Below, piece by piece: positions 1-5,659 of a stretch of 8,059 bases of DNA. Each line of letters begins with the position of its first letter. Position 1 is the first letter of the stretch. A model generated the notes under the pieces. The model ran no database searches. It was not told where the DNA came from and was given only the letters and a program-made list of their open reading frames with translations. Source of the stretch: Planctomycetota bacterium (GTDB lineage: Bacteria; Planctomycetota; Planctomycetia; Planctomycetales; Planctomycetaceae); contig JAQBZS010000292.1 in assembly GCA_027622115.1 (NCBI GenBank), positions 1-8,059 of the forward strand, read 5' to 3'. Position numbers and translations under genes: made by a program.

Positions 1-2
1 AC

Positions 3-311
3 AGCGAGCTCATCAAGACGTCGCGCGGTTCCAAATCGTTTCGCGTGGTGGCGACCGCGACGGTGACGCCCGACTCCCCGGCGGCGAACCAACCGAACGA
101 ATTCGTCCGTTCCGATGAACACGACGCCGTCATCGGCGATCTGGCCGTCGTCCTTCGGCGGACCCACTTGAGACAATCGATCCACCGAAACCGGCCTGCT
201 CAATGCGTGGCTTCAAGGTGGACCGCCCCTGGCTTGGTCGACTCAGGAACTCGCCGAAGCGTACTCCTCGGTTTCGGTTGCCGATGGCTGCCGAATTTGC
301 CGAATTCTTGA
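3..311 (+). CDS. Unidentified partial reading frame, open at the left edge
   Basis: A frame open from the window edge to a TAG at 309-311. I do not recognise the protein. The first 50 or so codons (up to about position 165) have third positions rich in G and C and a plausible composition, reading for example as SELIKTSRGSKSFRVVATAT. After that it becomes rich in Arg, Trp, Cys and Ser and looks like non-coding sequence read by chance. The likely reading is the 3' end of a gene that starts left of the window and has lost its proper end through a frameshift or truncation near the recombinase relic that follows. It overlaps that relic in another frame. It could also be wholly spurious. Confidence 0.25.
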   Translation, partial: SELIKTSRGSKSFRVVATATVTPDSPAANQPNEFVRSDEHDAVIGDLAVVLRRTHLRQSIHRNRPAQCVASRWTAPGLVDSGTRRSVLLGFGCRWLPNLPNS

Positions 312-717
312 TGAAGACAACGGAATCTGAACGGGACGGATTCGTTTTCAATCCTTCACCGCGTCGACCAGGGGACGCAAACCGGGCGATACCGGATGGA
401 CACGGCTTCTTCGATCATTTGCGACATCGGAAGGCGGCGGGCGTCAAAGTGGCCGACAAGAGTGCCAAGGTCAAATGCGCTTCCGCTCATGACTTCCTGC
501 GGGCTTTCGGCTTCCGCTGGGCAATGCGAGGATGTCGCCCATCCTTCAACAAATGTTGCGCCACGAGATCTTCACAACGACAATGGAATCGTACGTGGGA
601 CGGAATGCCGAAGCGGAGGCGGATGAGACTTGGAACGCGATTTTCAAATCATCCGACGGCGGTTTTGCTAACACGGGCGAAATACCGCAAGACACTGTGT
701 CCGTCGATTGTTCGTAA
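284..717 (+). pseudogene. Decayed tyrosine recombinase (phage-type integrase) remnant
   Basis: The C-terminal catalytic half of a tyrosine recombinase can be pieced together only by changing frame three times. One frame gives PMAAEFAEFL and GFVFNP (about 284-385). A second gives SSIICDIGRR (about 400-436). The first frame returns with AGVKVADK and SAHDFLRAFGFRW (about 438-530). A third gives SPILQQMLRHE and then the nucleophile context ESYVGRNAE up to a TAA at 715-717. These match the box II, RHE and Tyr regions of the family: the His of box II is at 488-490, the RHE at 559-567 and the candidate catalytic Tyr at 592-594. In box II the expected HDLRRAFG has become HDFLRAFG, so the Arg is also displaced. 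No Arg I region is recognisable upstream. Such enzymes cut and rejoin att sites to integrate mobile elements. This copy cannot make a working enzyme as read. Confidence 0.75.
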
Positions 718-744
718 ACCCTTGCACGTTCACGGCTTCTGAAG

Positions 745-817
745 AGCCACCGGGGGGACTTGAACCCTCAACCTATGCATTACGAATGCATCGCTCTGCC
801 AATTGAGCTACGGCGGC
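745..817 (-). tRNA. tRNA-Thr (anticodon CGT)
   Basis: Full cloverleaf on the - strand. The acceptor stem is GCCGCCG with CGGTGGC (one G-T pair). The D arm is GCTC/GAGC. The anticodon arm is ATGCA-TTCGTAA-TGCAT, with CGT at 784-782, which reads ACG codons. The variable loop is short and the T loop is TTCAAGT. The T stem GAGGG/CCCCC has one A-C mismatch at the second pair. The discriminator base is T, acceptable for bacterial tRNA-Thr, and CCA is not encoded. The 3' end faces the recombinase remnant, the usual side for an element integrated into a tRNA gene. Confidence 0.93.
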
Positions 818-855
818 TTGAAAACCAACTCGAATTGCTGGTCAACATCCTCGGG

Positions 856-884
856 AGATTATCGGAAGACTGATGTTGCCTCAA
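856..884 (-). promoter_or_regulatory. Probable sigma70-type promoter of tRNA-Thr
   Basis: Reading the - strand, TTGAGG (884-879) is followed after exactly 17 bases by TAATCT (861-856). This is close to the TTGACA/TATAAT consensus at ideal spacing. Transcription would start near 850-848, leaving a leader of roughly 30 bases before the mature 5' end of the tRNA at 817. The remainder of 818-1026 shows no gene I can support and no clear terminator for the - strand genes to its right. Confidence 0.55.
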
Positions 885-1026
885 GACATCTCCTCGGCTG
901 GATCGAAAGTGGGATGCAAGTTGGGGCGCGGATCGACGACTGAATGGTTTCGAACAGATTTTCTCGTCATCCGCTCCGGGAAGAATGTGGTGCGGTATCG
1001 GTTGTTCGGAGAAACTTGTCACCAAA

Positions 1027-1227
1027 TCACCGTTCGGACGATTTTGGCTTGGACTTCAGGCGGACGCGGTTCATGGTGGTCACCACGTACTCGCCCAGCT
1101 CAGCGCCGGGTTGAGTGTCGATGAACTGCATCTTGGGCAGCGGCGGTTGGGTGTCGTGGTCAGAGATGGCTTGAAACTGCGGGCAGCCGAAGCGGCCCAC
1201 GGGCTTCTCCGGAATTTGGCCGATCAC
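1027..1227 (-). CDS. Small hypothetical protein, 66 residues, possibly part of a broken gene
   Basis: Not recognised. The frame runs from a GTG at 1227-1225 to a stop at 1027, with a balanced composition (for example VIGQIPEKPVGRFGCPQFQA near the start), a basic C-terminus ending KSKPKSSER, no signal peptide and no membrane segment. No Shine-Dalgarno stands before the GTG, but that GTG overlaps the TGA of the preceding 28-codon frame as GTGA, so translational coupling could start it. A second possibility is that the two frames are one gene broken by loss of a single base at the junction: restoring one G would fuse ATVK to VIGQ smoothly. The opposite-strand frame over the same bases looks like a mirror of this one. 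It lies last among the - strand genes, after the SGNH hydrolase. Confidence 0.35.
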   Translation of the reverse strand: MIGQIPEKPVGRFGCPQFQAISDHDTQPPLPKMQFIDTQPGAELGEYVVTTMNRVRLKSKPKSSER

Positions 1228-1310
1228 TTCACTGTCGCCGGTCCGGTCGTGGCTGAGTAGCGGACTTCGAAGATCGTCCCGTCCGTGGCGGTTCGCTGCG
1301 ATGACGTCAC
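1224..1310 (-). CDS. Tiny reading frame of 28 codons overlapping the hydrolase stop
   Basis: Starts at a GTG (1310-1308) that overlaps the TGA of the SGNH hydrolase as GTGA, with GAAGG seven bases upstream inside the hydrolase's end. It ends at a TGA (1226-1224) that itself overlaps the GTG of the next small frame. The peptide includes DGTIFEVRYSATTG, which reads like a beta-strand piece of a larger domain. It may be the N-terminal part of one frameshifted gene continuing to 1027, a coupled micropeptide, or chance. I recognise no family. Confidence 0.25.
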   Translation of the reverse strand: MTSSQRTATDGTIFEVRYSATTGPATVK

Positions 1311-2281
1311 TTGCGAGCCTTCACAATCAACGGCTCAATTTTCGCATCGAGTTCAGCGACCTTGGCGACGGCGTCCACGATCGGCAATCCGGTTTTGACT
1401 CCGGGACGCTTGTGACCAACCGCGCTCAGCCACGCATCGTGGACGATTCGCGTGCGTTGCATGACCAGGCCGAGCAATTCAGCACTGGGTTCCGCGGATG
1501 ACTCGATACCCCACGCATGCAGGATGGTTTCACCCATCAGTCTATGACCGGCGGCGTTCGGATGAATCCCGTCCGGAGCCAACGTGAATTTCGGATTCTG
1601 TTTTCGCTCGGCCGCGAGTCGTTCGGTAATCGGCGTGTGAATGTCGATGACCATATCGACACGGTCTTTCTGCTGCATGATCCACTTGCCGTAGCGGGCC
1701 AGGACGTCGTCGTAGTTCTCGTACATGGCGAAATAGGCGTATTTCTTTTCGCCCGCAGGCTTGAGATTCCCTTTGTCTCGGATGGGAACCGGGTCGAACG
1801 GCGGCGGCGTCAGCAGTACGAGTTTGGCGTTCGCGTCATGAACCTTTTTGATGATGCGATTCACGCCGTCCTGATAGGCCTTGAACCGCTCCTCGCCGAA
1901 CGGGTAGTAGATGCCGTCGTTCATCCCGTAGCACGACACGACGACATCGGGTTTGATTTGTTGGAGTGCCCGGTCGAGTCGTTCGTGGATATCCGGCCGC
2001 GGAAACGGGTGATCCGGTTCGGACAGACCGCTGCAGGTCTCGCTGCTGAGTCCGATGCCGATGATTTCCGGCAACGGCTCGACGCCCTGCAAGCGAAGTT
2101 GTGCATCGATCCACGCCACGTATTGGCCGGAATGCGTGATGGAATCTCCGATGAACAGGATGCGTTTGGCGTGTACGGGAAACTGCAATTCGGCCGATGC
2201 CGGCAGCGCGACTCCCATCCATGCGACACACAGCAAGCCGCAGATCGCGACTCGACGACTTTGATCACGCCCGTTCGTCAT
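1307..2281 (-). CDS. Secreted SGNH/GDSL-family hydrolase
   Basis: An esterase/lipase-type serine hydrolase of 324 residues, probably acting on ester or acetyl groups of a carbohydrate or lipid outside the cytoplasm. Residues 1-30 form a signal peptide (RR, hydrophobic core, cleavage after ASA). The family blocks are all present: block I IGDSITHSG with nucleophile Ser47, block II with Gly75/77 in IGIGLSSET, block III GMNDG with Asn121, and block V DGIHPNAAGH with Asp237 and His240 completing the triad. A helical tail of about 70 residues follows the catalytic domain, as in many planctomycete members often annotated as GDSL-like lipase or rhamnogalacturonan acetylesterase-like. The ATG is supported by GGAG eight bases upstream. 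It starts 22 bases after the channel gene ends, so co-transcription is likely. The family is secure; the substrate is unknown. Confidence 0.93.
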   Translation of the reverse strand: MTNGRDQSRRVAICGLLCVAWMGVALPASAELQFPVHAKRILFIGDSITHSGQYVAWIDAQLRLQGVEPLPEIIGIGLSSETCSGLSEPDHPFPRPDIHERLDRALQQIKPDVVVSCYGMNDGIYYPFGEERFKAYQDGVNRIIKKVHDANAKLVLLTPPPFDPVPIRDKGNLKPAGEKKYAYFAMYENYDDVLARYGKWIMQQKDRVDMVIDIHTPITERLAAERKQNPKFTLAPDGIHPNAAGHRLMGETILHAWGIESSAEPSAELLGLVMQRTRIVHDAWLSAVGHKRPGVKTGLPIVDAVAKVAELDAKIEPLIVKARK

Positions 2282-2303
2282 CGTGGGTACTCCAGTTTTT
2301 GTA

Positions 2304-2987
2304 TCACTGCCCGAGATAGCGTTTGAGCCGGTCGTCCCATTCGGGTCGATTGATGACCTGCAAAATGGCCTGGTTCAGCTTTTCGCGCAACGGCGAATCA
2401 CTTTGGACTCCAAACGCATAATCTTGTCGCTCGAAGATGCGGGGTAAGACTTGCACGGTTCCGGCATACTCGTTGAACGCCAGGAATTTGAGCATCGCGC
2501 CGTCATACACCACCGCGTCGACTCGCCGTTCCCGCAATTCGTCGAGTGCTTCACGAACCGTCTCGAAAGATGAGCGAGGAATGAATCGATCCTTCAAGTA
2601 ATCCTCGCTTGTCGAACCACTGACGGTGGCCACGCGAACGCGCCGCAGGTCACTCGGTCCGTCGACAATGCTTTCGAGTTCCGTCACCGTCAAGGCCGAA
2701 GTGACCGACGCCGTGAAGGCGGAAATCAGCAAGATCGCGGAAAACATCCAGATCACCGCCACGATTCGACCTGCGGGAGTCTTGGGTGCTTTATCGCCAT
2801 AACCGACGGTGGTCATCGTCACCGCCGCCCACCAGATTCCCGAAGCTGAACCTTTGAGCCAATGGCCACCAAAGTCGCTGGGATTTTTGCGTCGCTCAAA
2901 GAGGAACACCAGAAACCCCGCGACGAACAGCATCACAAGCATCGCACCGACGACTTCGAGGAATGCGATCGAAAAGACTTTCTTCAA
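2304..2987 (-). CDS. GluR0-type ligand-gated K+ channel, C-terminal part (pore plus second binding lobe)
   Basis: The pore and distal ligand-binding half of a prokaryotic ionotropic glutamate receptor-like channel. Counting from the TTG at 2987-2985: membrane helix M1 about 11-30 ending FLFERRKN; pore helix and selectivity filter MTTVGYGDKAP with TVGYGD at 60-65, the potassium-channel signature; M2 about 73-100 with the SALT end typical of the family; then the S2 lobe of a solute-binding (SBP_bac_3) fold, about 105-227, with VDAVVYDGAM holding the conserved Asp near 162. The frame is the same as the upstream half (3434-3012). Only one TGA and eight codons (GQRRWSAA) lie between, and WSAALKKVF belongs to the family pattern before M1, so the true gene probably began at 3434. 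Independent initiation at the TTG is possible (GGAG seven bases upstream). Function therefore depends on how the TGA is treated. Confidence 0.85.
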   Translation of the reverse strand: MKKVFSIAFLEVVGAMLVMLFVAGFLVFLFERRKNPSDFGGHWLKGSASGIWWAAVTMTTVGYGDKAPKTPAGRIVAVIWMFSAILLISAFTASVTSALTVTELESIVDGPSDLRRVRVATVSGSTSEDYLKDRFIPRSSFETVREALDELRERRVDAVVYDGAMLKFLAFNEYAGTVQVLPRIFERQDYAFGVQSDSPLREKLNQAILQVINRPEWDDRLKRYLGQ

Positions 2988-2994
2988 AGCCGCG

Positions 2995-2998
2995 CTCC
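2995..2998 (-). promoter_or_regulatory. Candidate internal ribosome binding site before TTG start of the channel part
   Basis: GGAG on the - strand, seven bases before the TTG at 2987-2985 and sixteen bases past the in-frame TGA (3014-3012). Ribosomes ending at the TGA could restart here and make a pore plus S2 polypeptide containing all of M1. The match is short and could be chance. Confidence 0.3.
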
Positions 2999-3011
2999 AG
3001 CGTCGTTGTCC

Positions 3012-3434
3012 TCAATTCGAGACGGCAATTCCCAGCCCGGAATTGTAATAGCCGTGTGTGAAGTCCATGACTTTTTCGCGGTTGTGTGTCATCGTCATGG
3101 CGGCGACGCCCACGTCCACGGTCTTGTCTTCCCGCCCGCGCACGATGTCGGGCAACTTCATTTCGATGAATTCGTAGTCGGTTCCCTCTTCCATTTTGAG
3201 GACCGCCGCCACCTCGCGCCACAGTTCAATACTGATGCCGGTCCACAGGCCGTTGGCATCGCGCATGGCAAACGGCGTGGCGTCTTTCGTGGCAATTCTG
3301 AGCGGGCGGCCCGACTCCTGACCCGAAACCCCATTCAAACCGCAGAACAATATCGCCGCAGCGAGAAAGCCAGCTTTGGTCGAAAAAAAACAATGGCGTG
3401 CGACCGAATTCGCTGCGTCCGTGCAAACTTGCAT
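3012..3434 (-). CDS. GluR0-type ligand-gated K+ channel, N-terminal part (signal peptide plus first binding lobe), ends at in-frame TGA
   Basis: The first half of the GluR0-like receptor: a signal peptide with hydrophobic core about residues 20-37 (cleavage near VSGQ), then the S1 lobe of an SBP_bac_3 domain from about residue 43. The lobe shows LRIATKDATPFAM, WTGISIELW, and the family stretch AAMTMTHNREKVMDFTHGYY with Arg119, the residue that in this fold contacts the ligand carboxylate. It ends SGLGIAVSN and then TGA, exactly where homologues run on into the helix before M1. GAGAGG six bases before the ATG at 3434 supports the start. With read-through, 3434-2304 would encode about 376 residues in the order S1-M1-pore-M2-S2, close to the length of known GluR0-type channels. 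The stop could be a nonsense mutation, a base-call error or a real split. Alone, this piece would be a half binding domain. Confidence 0.8.
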   Translation of the reverse strand: MQVCTDAANSVARHCFFSTKAGFLAAAILFCGLNGVSGQESGRPLRIATKDATPFAMRDANGLWTGISIELWREVAAVLKMEEGTDYEFIEMKLPDIVRGREDKTVDVGVAAMTMTHNREKVMDFTHGYYNSGLGIAVSN

Positions 3435-3480
3435 GATGAGCCTCTCGATTCCGTGAACGGCAAACGCGTTGTTTACCAGA

Positions 3481-3510
3481 GGCGGACACGGGGAAGAATA
3501 CGCATCCGCC
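3481..3510 (-). other. Stem-loop between the small membrane gene and the channel gene
   Basis: A 10-bp stem, GGCGGATGCG with CGTGTCCGCC (two G-T pairs), around a 10-base loop rich in pyrimidines. It begins five bases after the stop of the small membrane gene and lies 46 bases before the channel ATG. No T-run follows, so it is not a classic intrinsic terminator. It could attenuate transcription or protect and process the mRNA, setting different levels for the genes on either side. Confidence 0.5.
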
Positions 3511-3515
3511 GTTCG

Positions 3516-3773
3516 TCATCCATCGTGTTGTCCAAAGAGTGGTGGAGCATCGTCAGTCTCAGTACCAACATTGCGAACACCCCAACATTCGCTCGGCGTC
3601 CTGGCGATGATTCGCGCCGAACACCACGCATAAAGCGGGATCATCGCGATCGGCCCCAACAGGAATAGCCCGAAGGCAAGCACGGACGACACAAGATCGA
3701 TGTCGTTCGGATTATCGCCACCGACCACAAGCATGAGTGAAATGGAAGCCAACCCCAACATCGGAAACACCAA
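3516..3773 (-). CDS. Small hypothetical membrane protein with two predicted helices
   Basis: About 85 residues, family not recognised. It shows two hydrophobic segments, about residues 4-18 (MLGLASISLMLVVG) and 30-54 (VLAFGLFLLGPIAMIPLYAW), joined by a short acidic loop (GDNPNDID), then a hydrophilic tail with Cys, Glu and Asp. The start is uncertain: a TTG at 3776, a GTG at 3773 and an ATG at 3761 are all in frame, and none has a clear Shine-Dalgarno. The GTG is chosen here. It lies 44 bases after the 559-residue caspase-like gene and before the channel gene, all on the same strand, so it probably shares their transcript. The inferred location is the cytoplasmic membrane. It could be an accessory subunit of a neighbour, but nothing in the sequence shows this. 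Confidence 0.6.
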   Translation of the reverse strand: MVFPMLGLASISLMLVVGGDNPNDIDLVSSVLAFGLFLLGPIAMIPLYAWCSARIIARTPSECWGVRNVGTETDDAPPLFGQHDG

Positions 3774-3817
3774 GGACGTGAATCGTTTTCAAGTTCCCAC
3801 ACGGTCACCATTCGATG

Positions 3818-5497
3818 TCATCGAAGGAAACCGCGAGCGTACGGGGCAGCGAAATTGCCGAATTGCCGGTTGTTCGATCCATACGGGGATCCCGATCCGT
3901 TTCCGATGATCGCACCGACACCACCCACGACGCCGGCGGCTCCACCCGTGTTTGCACCGAATTGATTGGCGATGTACAGACCTGTCGCCACCTTGTTCAA
4001 AGTGTTGGCCGTTTGTTGCCGCTGTTGGTGTTGTGAGTATTGATGCTGGTCATGGTAGGCGTACGTGTTAAGTGGAATCTGACGTTGTTGTTGAAAGTCA
4101 CGTACAAAGAAGGCTCGCTGTGCCGGTGTAAGCTCTCGGGGGAGACTGCTGAATCTCACAAAGCCGTTGACGTCAATCTGTTCCAGCTTTCCAGTCTGCG
4201 AATTGTTGCGAGTGACCGATGTGATCCACGCCCAATCCATGTCCACTCCGTTCGCCGACTTCGTACTCATTAATTGCTGGACTTCCAGAATGTCGCCCTG
4301 ATGGATCACGGCGGTTGTTTTCGATTCCACCCTGGCGGCGATCGATTCACCCGACGGATACGGCACTTGGACTGTCTGACCCGCTTTTTGGAAATCGTTG
4401 ATCGCCGCTTTCAAATTGCCCGAAAGTTGGAAGGACATCCCTCGCAAGTGGTACGCATTCTTGAATTCCGGGTCGTGTTTGATCGCGTTCGTACACAGCT
4501 TGATCACGGCCGGTAAATCGCCGCGTCCGAGTGCGCTGACCGCTTGTGAATAGTACTGACGAGCCTGCTGGTGCATGGCCAACGTCAAATCATCTCGTTT
4601 CTCAACGGTTGCGGATGCCAAGATCAACTTCCGCTCCGGCGGCACCCTCGCGATTTCCACGCGGGCGGTTGACTCGTTGACTCGCCACGGTTGCTGCGCC
4701 CAGCCATGTTGTTCGACCGACCGCACCTGAGTCCGTTCGGCTGCGTATTCGAAGAGTTCATCGGGCGTGATCATGCCGTCGCGGTTGCCTTCGACCTTGT
4801 AATCGGCCGATCCATTCAACCCTTCACAGACATAATGCATGAAGACTCCCTGCTTCAACTGTTCGTCTTCGATCGAGATCTGACCGGCTAAGCAACTGGC
4901 CATGACAATCAAGCCTTGCGGCAATTCGCTCTTTTCCGCTCGGATGCTGCTCAGGCTGCCAAGCAAATCGAATTGGCCCATTACGTCGGGCAGCAATTCG
5001 TTGCGGCAAGCATCCATCACGATCATTTTGACCGCGGCCGGCGAGCTATTCAGCGTGAACAACACGTTGCTGATCGGCAGAGTCGATGTCTTCCACACGT
5101 CGAGATTCGTATCCCGCACGCAGAGGTAACTCCGGCCGTCCACGTTGATGCCGTGCCCGCTAAAACTGATCAACAGTGTGTCGCCCGCGTCGCACTTTTC
5201 TTCCGCGAGGATGGAGAGTTCGCGTTCAATGTTGTTTTTGGTCGGTAACAGCGATCTGTCTTTTGCCTGATCGCTCAGCACGATGACGTGGTCTTCGGCA
5301 AAGCCCGCGGCGATCAACGAAGCACGCAAGGCGTTGACGTCATCGACGCAATATTTCAGGTCCGACATCCGGTCGTATCTATTGATGCCGATCAGGAGAG
5401 CCCATTGATCCTCGGCCTTCGTGGCGGCGGAGCCGCGCGTCGGTACACAGTAGATCGCTACAGCGAGAACAATAAGTTTCGGAATCAAGTTGGACAT
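3818..5497 (-). CDS. Secreted caspase-like protease (peptidase C14 fold) with TPR, SH3-like and glycine-zipper regions
   Basis: A cysteine endopeptidase of the caspase/metacaspase fold (clan CD), 559 residues. Signal peptide 1-24. The p20-like domain spans about 31-200, beginning WALLIGINRYD, with catalytic His115 in FSGHG and Cys164 in VMDACRNE. Asp162 (two before Cys) and Asp53 match positions that line the S1 pocket in metacaspases, which cut after Arg or Lys, so basic P1 preference is an inference. Residues 236-247 form an EF-hand-like loop (EGNRDGMITPDE). About 305-375 are two TPR repeats, and about 385-450 an SH3-like beta region (GDILEVQQL, WAWITSV, VNGFVRF). A Gln/His-rich stretch (468-497) leads to a glycine-zipper-like segment, about 513-537 (AAGVVGGVGAIIGNG), which may contact membrane. 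AGGAG seven bases before the ATG fixes the start. A paralogue lies 162 bases upstream. The fold is secure; the targets are unknown. Confidence 0.9.
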   Translation of the reverse strand: MSNLIPKLIVLAVAIYCVPTRGSAATKAEDQWALLIGINRYDRMSDLKYCVDDVNALRASLIAAGFAEDHVIVLSDQAKDRSLLPTKNNIERELSILAEEKCDAGDTLLISFSGHGINVDGRSYLCVRDTNLDVWKTSTLPISNVLFTLNSSPAAVKMIVMDACRNELLPDVMGQFDLLGSLSSIRAEKSELPQGLIVMASCLAGQISIEDEQLKQGVFMHYVCEGLNGSADYKVEGNRDGMITPDELFEYAAERTQVRSVEQHGWAQQPWRVNESTARVEIARVPPERKLILASATVEKRDDLTLAMHQQARQYYSQAVSALGRGDLPAVIKLCTNAIKHDPEFKNAYHLRGMSFQLSGNLKAAINDFQKAGQTVQVPYPSGESIAARVESKTTAVIHQGDILEVQQLMSTKSANGVDMDWAWITSVTRNNSQTGKLEQIDVNGFVRFSSLPRELTPAQRAFFVRDFQQQRQIPLNTYAYHDQHQYSQHQQRQQTANTLNKVATGLYIANQFGANTGGAAGVVGGVGAIIGNGSGSPYGSNNRQFGNFAAPYARGFLR

Positions 5498-5659
5498 GAG
5501 TGTGCTCCTAAAATGAGGTTTGTTATTCGACGACGTGGTTCGAACAAGCGTACCAACCGATTCGCGGTTCTCATGCCGTTTGTCGAACTGTGCCCTGGGG
5601 ATTACGGTCCAGGCTATATGCTGTCACCGCCTCGCGATTGTTATGCCGTTCTTGAAGAA
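5498..5659. other. Intergenic gap between the two caspase-like genes
   Basis: 162 bases without a supportable gene. On the - strand it starts with overlapping short inverted repeats built on AAGAAC/GTTCTT (5647-5672, covering the stop of the 716-residue gene) with no T-run, and ends with the AGGAG ribosome binding site of the 559-residue gene. I see no convincing -35/-10 pair; the best AT-rich hexamer is TATAGC near 5615. The gap is large enough for an internal promoter. Confidence 0.4.

Noticed and set aside
780..1025. 81-codon frame on the - strand between the tRNA and the small hypothetical gene
   Set aside because: It runs into the tRNA gene and through its promoter; composition is random-looking with many Ser and Arg.
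985..1260. 91-codon frame on the + strand opposite the small hypothetical gene
   Set aside because: Leu/Ala/Val/Gly/His-rich mirror pattern typical of antisense frames; the - strand alternative has better composition, though both remain weak.
1517..2326. Open frame on the + strand (269 codons) opposite the SGNH hydrolase
   Set aside because: The hydrolase has all catalytic blocks and a signal peptide; the opposite frame has none and reads as a shadow.
2988..3014. Selenocysteine insertion at the TGA of the channel gene
   Set aside because: I see only 4-bp hairpins downstream, nothing like a bacterial SECIS element, and this position is not known to hold a catalytic or conserved Cys in the family.
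2862..3668. Open frame on the + strand (268 codons) across the channel gene
   Set aside because: It crosses the channel halves, the stem-loop and the start of the small membrane gene, with no family signal.
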